Part shown: piece by piece, positions 13,734 through 17,447 of the stretch
Position numbering within the stretch: the first letter of the stretch is position 1
Layout: the number at the start of each line of letters is the position of its first letter
Source of the DNA: DASQFU01 sp035632955
GTDB taxonomy: Bacteria; Eisenbacteria; RBG-16-71-46
Direction of reading: 5' to 3'
Assembly (NCBI GenBank): GCA_035632955.1
Contig: DASQFU010000207.1
Coordinates: 1-17,447 of the forward strand
Length of the DNA: 17,447 bases
Program-made: the position numbers and the translations under genes
The notes under the pieces: model-generated
What the model saw: the letters and a program-made list of their open reading frames with translations, nothing else
The model's database searches: none
Told to the model about the DNA's origin: nothing

Positions 13734-14357
13734 GTGAGCGGGCGCTTCGTCACGTTCGAGGGCGGCGAGGGCTCGGGAAAATCGACCCAGCTCCAGCGCC
13801 TCGCGGCGCGGCTCCGCGAGGCGGGTGAAGACCTGGTGCTGGTTCGCGAGCCCGGGGGCACGCCACTGGCCGAGCGGATCCGCGCGTTGCTGCTCGATCC
13901 CGGGTTCGCTCCCGATCCCATGGCGGAGGTGTATCTGATGGAAGCGGCGCGCGCCGATCTGGTGGTGAGCGTCATCCGGCCGGCGTTGACCGCGGGACGC
14001 ACCGTGCTGTGCGACCGGTTCGCGGATTCCACCCTCGCTTACCAGGGCGGGGGGCGGGGCATCGACTGCGACCTGCTCGTCACCTTCAATGACGCCGCGA
14101 CCGGCGGCCTGATCCCGGACCTGACGCTGCTGTTCGACCTCGATCCGAGGATCGGGCTCGCGCGCCGCGACGCACACGGGGCGACCAACCGGCTGGACCG
14201 CGAGCCGCTGGCGTTCCACGAGCGGGTGCGCGCGGAATACCTGCGGCTCGCCGCCGCCGAGCCCGGGCGGGTGCTGGTGATCGACGCGTCGCTCGCTCCC
14301 GAGGCGCTCGAAGCCCGGACGTGGGCGTGCTATCGGAAGGCGCAGCCGGTCCGCTGA
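13734..14357 (+). CDS. tmk: Thymidylate kinase
   Basis: The 207-residue product phosphorylates dTMP to dTDP for DNA synthesis. Motifs are the P-loop FEGGEGSGKST (8-18), VREPGGTPLAERIR (37-50), the DR motif CDRFADSTLAYQGGGRG (93-109) that binds dTMP, and the LID segment ARRDAHGATNRLDR (143-156). Length is typical. GTG 13734 is chosen because homology starts directly after it (SGRFVTFEGG); only a weak GGGG lies upstream. The frame is open back into the basic tail of the inositol-phosphate synthase, but that part is not Tmk-like. It begins 34 bases after ino1 and is probably in the same transcript. Confidence 0.96.
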   Translation: MSGRFVTFEGGEGSGKSTQLQRLAARLREAGEDLVLVREPGGTPLAERIRALLLDPGFAPDPMAEVYLMEAARADLVVSVIRPALTAGRTVLCDRFADSTLAYQGGGRGIDCDLLVTFNDAATGGLIPDLTLLFDLDPRIGLARRDAHGATNRLDREPLAFHERVRAEYLRLAAAEPGRVLVIDASLAPEALEARTWACYRKAQPVR

Positions 14358-14373
14358 GGCCATCCTGAGCGCG

Positions 14374-14382
14374 TGCTATAGT
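14374..14382 (+). promoter_or_regulatory. Extended -10 promoter for the S41 protease operon
   Basis: TGC plus TATAGT (14377-14382) is the best -10 box in the window, with an extended TGn. The -35 position (CTGAGG, 14354-14359, 17-base spacer) is weak and overlaps the tmk stop codon. The transcript would begin near 14389, which supports the TTG start at 14454 rather than the upstream frame opening at 14385. Confidence 0.6.
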
Positions 14383-14453
14383 CGTTGGCCCCGCAGGCGC
14401 ATCGAAAGGTCCGTCCGCCGCCGCGCGCTGTCCCGGCCACCCCGGAGGGAGCT

Positions 14454-16103
14454 TTGATCCGACGTCGCATCGTCCTTGCCGCCCTGCTCGCCGCCCTGTT
14501 CGCACTCGGCTGGTGGGTGGGACGCGGCAGCGCCGGGGCCGGAGACCTCTATGCGAACCTCGATCTGTTCGTCGAGGTGCTGCAGCGCGTCGAAGAGAGC
14601 TACGTCGACCGCGTCGAGCCCAAGACGCTGGTCGAGGGAGCGCTCAAGGGCATGCTCCGTGACCTCGATCCTTATTCGCAGTACCTCGACGCCCGCGGCT
14701 ACGACAATCTCCGGGTCACGACCCACGGCACCTATGGAGGCGTCGGACTGGTCGTGAGTGTTCGTGACCATCACCCGACCGTGATCTCGCCGATCGAAGG
14801 CGGCCCGGCCTGGTCGCTCGGCATGAGGCCGGGCGATGTGATCGTACGCATCGATGGCGCTCCGACCGCCGGGCTCTCGGTCGAAGAGGTCGCGGAGAAG
14901 CTGCGCGGCCCGCAAGGCACCCACGTGCGGGTCAGTGTGCGACGCGAGGGCGAGGAATCCGAGATCGAGTACGCGATCGAGCGGCGCGTGATCGTCACCA
15001 AGAGCGTTCCCTACGCGTTCGTGGCCGAAGGGCATACCGGCTATCTGCGGCTCGCGAACTTCTCGGAGAGCTCGGGCGCAGAAGTGCGCGACGCGGTTCA
15101 GCGCTTGCGCCGCGAGGGCGCGACGCGCCTGGTGCTCGATCTGCGCTCGAACCCGGGCGGGTTGCTCGATCAGGCGGTCGACGTCGCCGAACAGTTCACG
15201 AAATCGAACACGCTCCTGGTGTACACGCGCGGGCGCGTCAAGGGGCAGGATCAGCGCTTCTACTCCTCCGACGCGCGCCCGGTGCTGGACTGGCCACTGG
15301 TCGTCCTGGTCGACGAGGGCAGCGCCTCGGCTTCCGAGATCGTCGCCGGTGCGCTCCAGGATCTCGACCGCGCGCTGGTGCTCGGTCAGACGACCTTCGG
15401 CAAGGGCCTGGTCCAGAGCGTGTTCCCGCTCCGTAACCGCACGGTCGCGCTCAAGCTCACCACTTCGCGCTATTACACGCCGAGCGGGCGCTCGATCGAT
15501 CGGCCGCGCGGCCAGGATTCCGCGCTCGCGGGCCGCGAGGATCTCGCGCCGGACGAGCCCGACGAAGACGGCGAGGTCGTGGCTCCGCTCGCGCGGCCGG
15601 CTCGGGCCGACACCGCGCCGCCGCCGAGCTTCCGGACCACGGCGGGCCGGGTGGTCCATGGTGGTGGCGGCATCCGTCCCGACGTGCTCATGGAGAACGA
15701 CTCGCTGCCCCCGCTCACGCGTCGCGTCGAGTCCCGCGGCCTGGCGTTCCGGTTCGCGAACCGCTGGGTGAACCGGCATGCCGGATGGAAGCTCGGCAGC
15801 TCGATCGAGCCGGCGGTGTGGTCCGAGTTCACGGCGTTCCTCGGCCAGGAGCGGGTCGAGTTCACGCCGGCCGAAGTGGCCGCCGAGCGGCGATGGCTCG
15901 AGCGCGCGCTGCGGCGTGAGCTGGCGCGGCGCCTTCACGGAGACGCGGCCGCGATGCGGGTGGCGCTCGAAGGCGATCCGGTGTTCGAGCGCGCGCTCGA
16001 CGTGCTGAGCCGGGCGCGCACTCCGCGCGAGGTGTTCGCGGCGATGCGCGTCGCTCCCGAGCCGCCTGCGCGCCTCGCGCGGGAGCCGGCCAGCGCCCGG
16101 TAG
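14454..16103 (+). CDS. S41 family carboxyl-terminal processing protease (CtpA-like)
   Basis: The 549-residue product starts at TTG 14454, with GGAGG (14444-14448) 5 bases upstream. An N-terminal signal anchor (IVLAALLAALFALGWWVG, 6-23) places it outside the cytoplasm. A PDZ domain follows (about 93-165; GTYGGVGLVVS and the end of the fold at VRVSVRREG), then the S41 protease core: LRLANFSESSG, LVLDLRSNPGG (226-236), S292 in DEGSASASEI and K317 in TFGKGLVQS. The 25-residue spacing between S292 and K317 matches the Ser/Lys dyad of plant CtpA. An acidic, proline-rich insertion (about 360-392) and a C-terminal helical region of about 150 residues extend the usual length. These enzymes cleave C-termini of envelope proteins. 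The next gene follows by 2 bases. Confidence 0.95.
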   Translation: MIRRRIVLAALLAALFALGWWVGRGSAGAGDLYANLDLFVEVLQRVEESYVDRVEPKTLVEGALKGMLRDLDPYSQYLDARGYDNLRVTTHGTYGGVGLVVSVRDHHPTVISPIEGGPAWSLGMRPGDVIVRIDGAPTAGLSVEEVAEKLRGPQGTHVRVSVRREGEESEIEYAIERRVIVTKSVPYAFVAEGHTGYLRLANFSESSGAEVRDAVQRLRREGATRLVLDLRSNPGGLLDQAVDVAEQFTKSNTLLVYTRGRVKGQDQRFYSSDARPVLDWPLVVLVDEGSASASEIVAGALQDLDRALVLGQTTFGKGLVQSVFPLRNRTVALKLTTSRYYTPSGRSIDRPRGQDSALAGREDLAPDEPDEDGEVVAPLARPARADTAPPPSFRTTAGRVVHGGGGIRPDVLMENDSLPPLTRRVESRGLAFRFANRWVNRHAGWKLGSSIEPAVWSEFTAFLGQERVEFTPAEVAAERRWLERALRRELARRLHGDAAAMRVALEGDPVFERALDVLSRARTPREVFAAMRVAPEPPARLAREPASAR

Positions 16104-16105
16104 CG

Positions 16106-16783
16106 ATGCCGACCGCGTTTCTCTGCGACTTCGACGGAACCATCTCGCCGTCCGACATCGGCGCGGCGTTCGTCCGTAACTTTTCGCCGGGCCGTGACGC
16201 CGAGCGGGCTGCGCTGCTCGAGCGCTGGCGCTCGGGGCGGCTCGGGAGCCGGGAGATCACCGAAGCGGAGTGCGCGCTGATGCGAACCTCGCGGTCCGAT
16301 GCCTTGGCCTTCACGCGCAGGTTCGATCTCGATCCGTGGTTCGCGCCGTTCGTCGCCGAGGCGCTGGATCGTGGAGATCAAGTGATGGTGGTCAGCGAAG
16401 GGTTCGATTTCTACGTGAATGACCAGCTCGCACGCCACGGCCTCGAGCGGCTGCCAGTGGCTGCGAACCACATCCGCTTCGCCGGCGACCGTGTGATCCC
16501 CGAGTTTCCTTTCTCCGATCCCGAATGCGCGTCATGTGGAAACTGCAAGGCGGCGCACGTGCGGCGCTACCGAGCGCTCGGTGAGCGCACCGTGCTGGTC
16601 GGAGACGGGCTGTCCGACCGCTGCGGTGCGCGTGCGGCAGAGGTCGTGCTGGCCCGTGCCGGCAGTGACCTGGAGGGATGGTGCCGCGCGGCCTCGATTC
16701 CATGCACGCCATTCACGAGCTTCGCGGAGGTCGCCGCGCTCGCCCGCGTGACCCCGACGGCGCGCCGCGTCGCGGGAGGCTGA
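16106..16783 (+). CDS. HAD-superfamily phosphatase, MtnX/SerB-like
   Basis: The 225-residue product starts at ATG 16106, 2 bases after the protease stop, so it is co-transcribed and probably translationally coupled. It is a haloacid-dehalogenase-type phosphatase: motif I DFDGT with nucleophile D8 and acid D10, motif II VVSEG (S98), motif III lysine K148 in GNCK, and motif IV GDGLSD (D167, D171). The helical cap between motif I and II is typical of the SerB/MtnX subgroup. C141-x2-C144-x2-C147 directly precedes K148. Substrates in this subgroup include phosphoserine and the methionine-salvage intermediate HK-MTPenyl-1-P, but no methionine-salvage or serine genes are near, so the substrate is unassigned. 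Confidence 0.88.
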   Translation: MPTAFLCDFDGTISPSDIGAAFVRNFSPGRDAERAALLERWRSGRLGSREITEAECALMRTSRSDALAFTRRFDLDPWFAPFVAEALDRGDQVMVVSEGFDFYVNDQLARHGLERLPVAANHIRFAGDRVIPEFPFSDPECASCGNCKAAHVRRYRALGERTVLVGDGLSDRCGARAAEVVLARAGSDLEGWCRAASIPCTPFTSFAEVAALARVTPTARRVAGG

Positions 16784-16786
16784 CGC

Positions 16787-17447
16787 ATGCGCATCGGCGC
16801 CGTGCATTCGGACTCGCCGTTCCTGCTCGCGCCGCTCGCCGGGGTGAGTGATTCGCCGTTCCGCCAGCTCGCGCGCGAGCAGGGCGCTGCGATCGTCTAC
16901 ACCGAGATGGTGTCGGCCGACGGGTTGGCGCGCGGCAACCAGGCCACGCTCGACTACTGCGGGTTCCAGCCGCACGAGCGACCGATCGGCGTCCAGTTGT
17001 TCGGCTCCGACCCGGGCGTGATGGCGGAAGCGACCCGGATCCTCAACGACCTGCCCGAGGCGCGGCGCCCGGACCTGGTGGACGTCAACATGGGCTGCCC
17101 GGTGCGCAAGGTCGTGAACCGCTCCGCCGGAGCGGCGCTGCTCAACGACGTGGACCGCGTCCGCGCCATCATCGGCCGCATGGCGGAGGTCAGCCGCGTG
17201 CCGGTCACGGCGAAGATCCGGCTCGGCTGGGACGGCGCGTCGCGCAACGTCGTCGAGGTGGCGCGCGCCCTTGAGGACGCCGGGGCGCAGGCGGTGGCGA
17301 TTCACGCCCGCACCCGGGCCGAGCGGTTCGAGGGCGCGGCGCACTGGGAGATGATCGGCGAAGCGAAGCGGGCCGTGGGCATTCCGGTGATCGGCAACGG
17401 CGACGTGCGTACCCCCGAGGACGCGGTGCGCATGCTGGAGACGACCG
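16787..17447 (+). CDS. dusB: tRNA-dihydrouridine synthase (DusB-like), 3' end missing
   Basis: Partial gene: ATG 16787 sits 3 bases after the HAD stop, with GGGAGG (16774-16779) 7 bases upstream, and the frame stays open to the window end (220 codons visible of about 330). Dus enzymes reduce uridine to dihydrouridine in tRNA with FMN and NADPH. Visible are the FMN-binding start LLAPLAGVSDSPFRQL (13-28), YTEMVSADGL (38-47), GVQLFGSDP (68-76), the catalytic cysteine C104 in VDVNMGCPVRKVV, AKIRLGWD, IHARTRAERFEG and the phosphate-binding VIGNGDV. The VDVNMGCP and KIRLGWD sequences favour the DusB subgroup over DusA or DusC. Confidence 0.95.
   Translation, partial: MRIGAVHSDSPFLLAPLAGVSDSPFRQLAREQGAAIVYTEMVSADGLARGNQATLDYCGFQPHERPIGVQLFGSDPGVMAEATRILNDLPEARRPDLVDVNMGCPVRKVVNRSAGAALLNDVDRVRAIIGRMAEVSRVPVTAKIRLGWDGASRNVVEVARALEDAGAQAVAIHARTRAERFEGAAHWEMIGEAKRAVGIPVIGNGDVRTPEDAVRMLETT

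Noticed and set aside
14376..15938. Minus-strand open frame of 520 codons opposite the S41 protease
   Set aside because: Long antisense frames are expected at this GC content. The plus strand carries an intact PDZ domain and Ser/Lys dyad.
16532..17344. Minus-strand 270-codon frame opposite the HAD and dus genes
   Set aside because: The plus strand encodes two well-conserved enzymes here. The antisense product has no motif.
1..17447. Search for CRISPR arrays, tRNA or rRNA genes, insertion sequences and long repeats
   Set aside because: No regularly spaced repeats, no tRNA-like cloverleaf with TTCRANY arm, no rRNA signature and no transposase or integrase motifs were seen by eye on either strand.

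Overview
The window is 17,447 bases of high-GC bacterial DNA, dense with genes. A counted sample at 15301-15360 is 43/60 G+C. Starts are a mix of ATG, GTG and TTG, mostly behind purine-rich ribosome binding sites. The content is mainly chromosomal housekeeping: priA, an HU-type DNA-binding protein, rsmI, thymidylate kinase, a CtpA-type S41 protease and a dus gene. There are no transposases, integrases, CRISPR arrays, tRNA or rRNA genes. GC content, an inositol-phosphate lipid gene pair and many secreted or membrane TPR proteins suggest an uncultured GC-rich lineage (Eisenbacteria, Gemmatimonadota or a relative). That placement is a guess from style, not a phylogeny.

Layout, left to right. The 3' part of priA (1-1605) is followed by a stretch of clearly lower GC (about 1606-2950; 2401-2460 is 30/60 G+C) that holds a 60-residue ORF and an unrecognised three-helix membrane protein. 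This is the most accessory-looking part of the window. Next come an HD-domain phosphohydrolase and an exported TPR protein 17 bases apart (3116-5331). A ketol-acid reductoisomerase-like protein follows that has lost two catalytic residues of the family (5390-6382), then HU (6480-6758). A perfect 16-bp inverted repeat separates HU from a convergent YugP-type membrane zinc peptidase (6844-7545, minus). A threonine aldolase (7759-8835, plus) meets a GT-C membrane glycosyltransferase with a C-terminal TPR (8832-10793, minus) tail to tail; their stop codons share the palindrome CTAG.

To the right, a plus-strand run reads rsmI, CDP-alcohol phosphatidyltransferase, inositol-3-phosphate synthase, thymidylate kinase. 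The middle two fit together: the synthase makes L-myo-inositol 1-phosphate, which the transferase can join to CDP-diacylglycerol to give phosphatidylinositol phosphate. The synthase carries an extra 47-residue, strongly basic, histone-tail-like C-terminus. A second tight run, probably from its own promoter at 14374-14382, is S41 protease, MtnX-like HAD phosphatase, dus (cut by the window end).

Five transcription units (four plus, one minus) are preceded by the same extended -10-like element, TGCTA followed by three bases and T, at 1683, 6400, 10814 (minus), 10894 and 14374. This looks like the local housekeeping promoter signature. I found no convincing new multi-gene defence or biosynthetic system. 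The best leads are the altered KARI-like protein, the low-GC membrane-protein cassette, the basic tail on inositol-phosphate synthase and the GT-C/TPR fusion.
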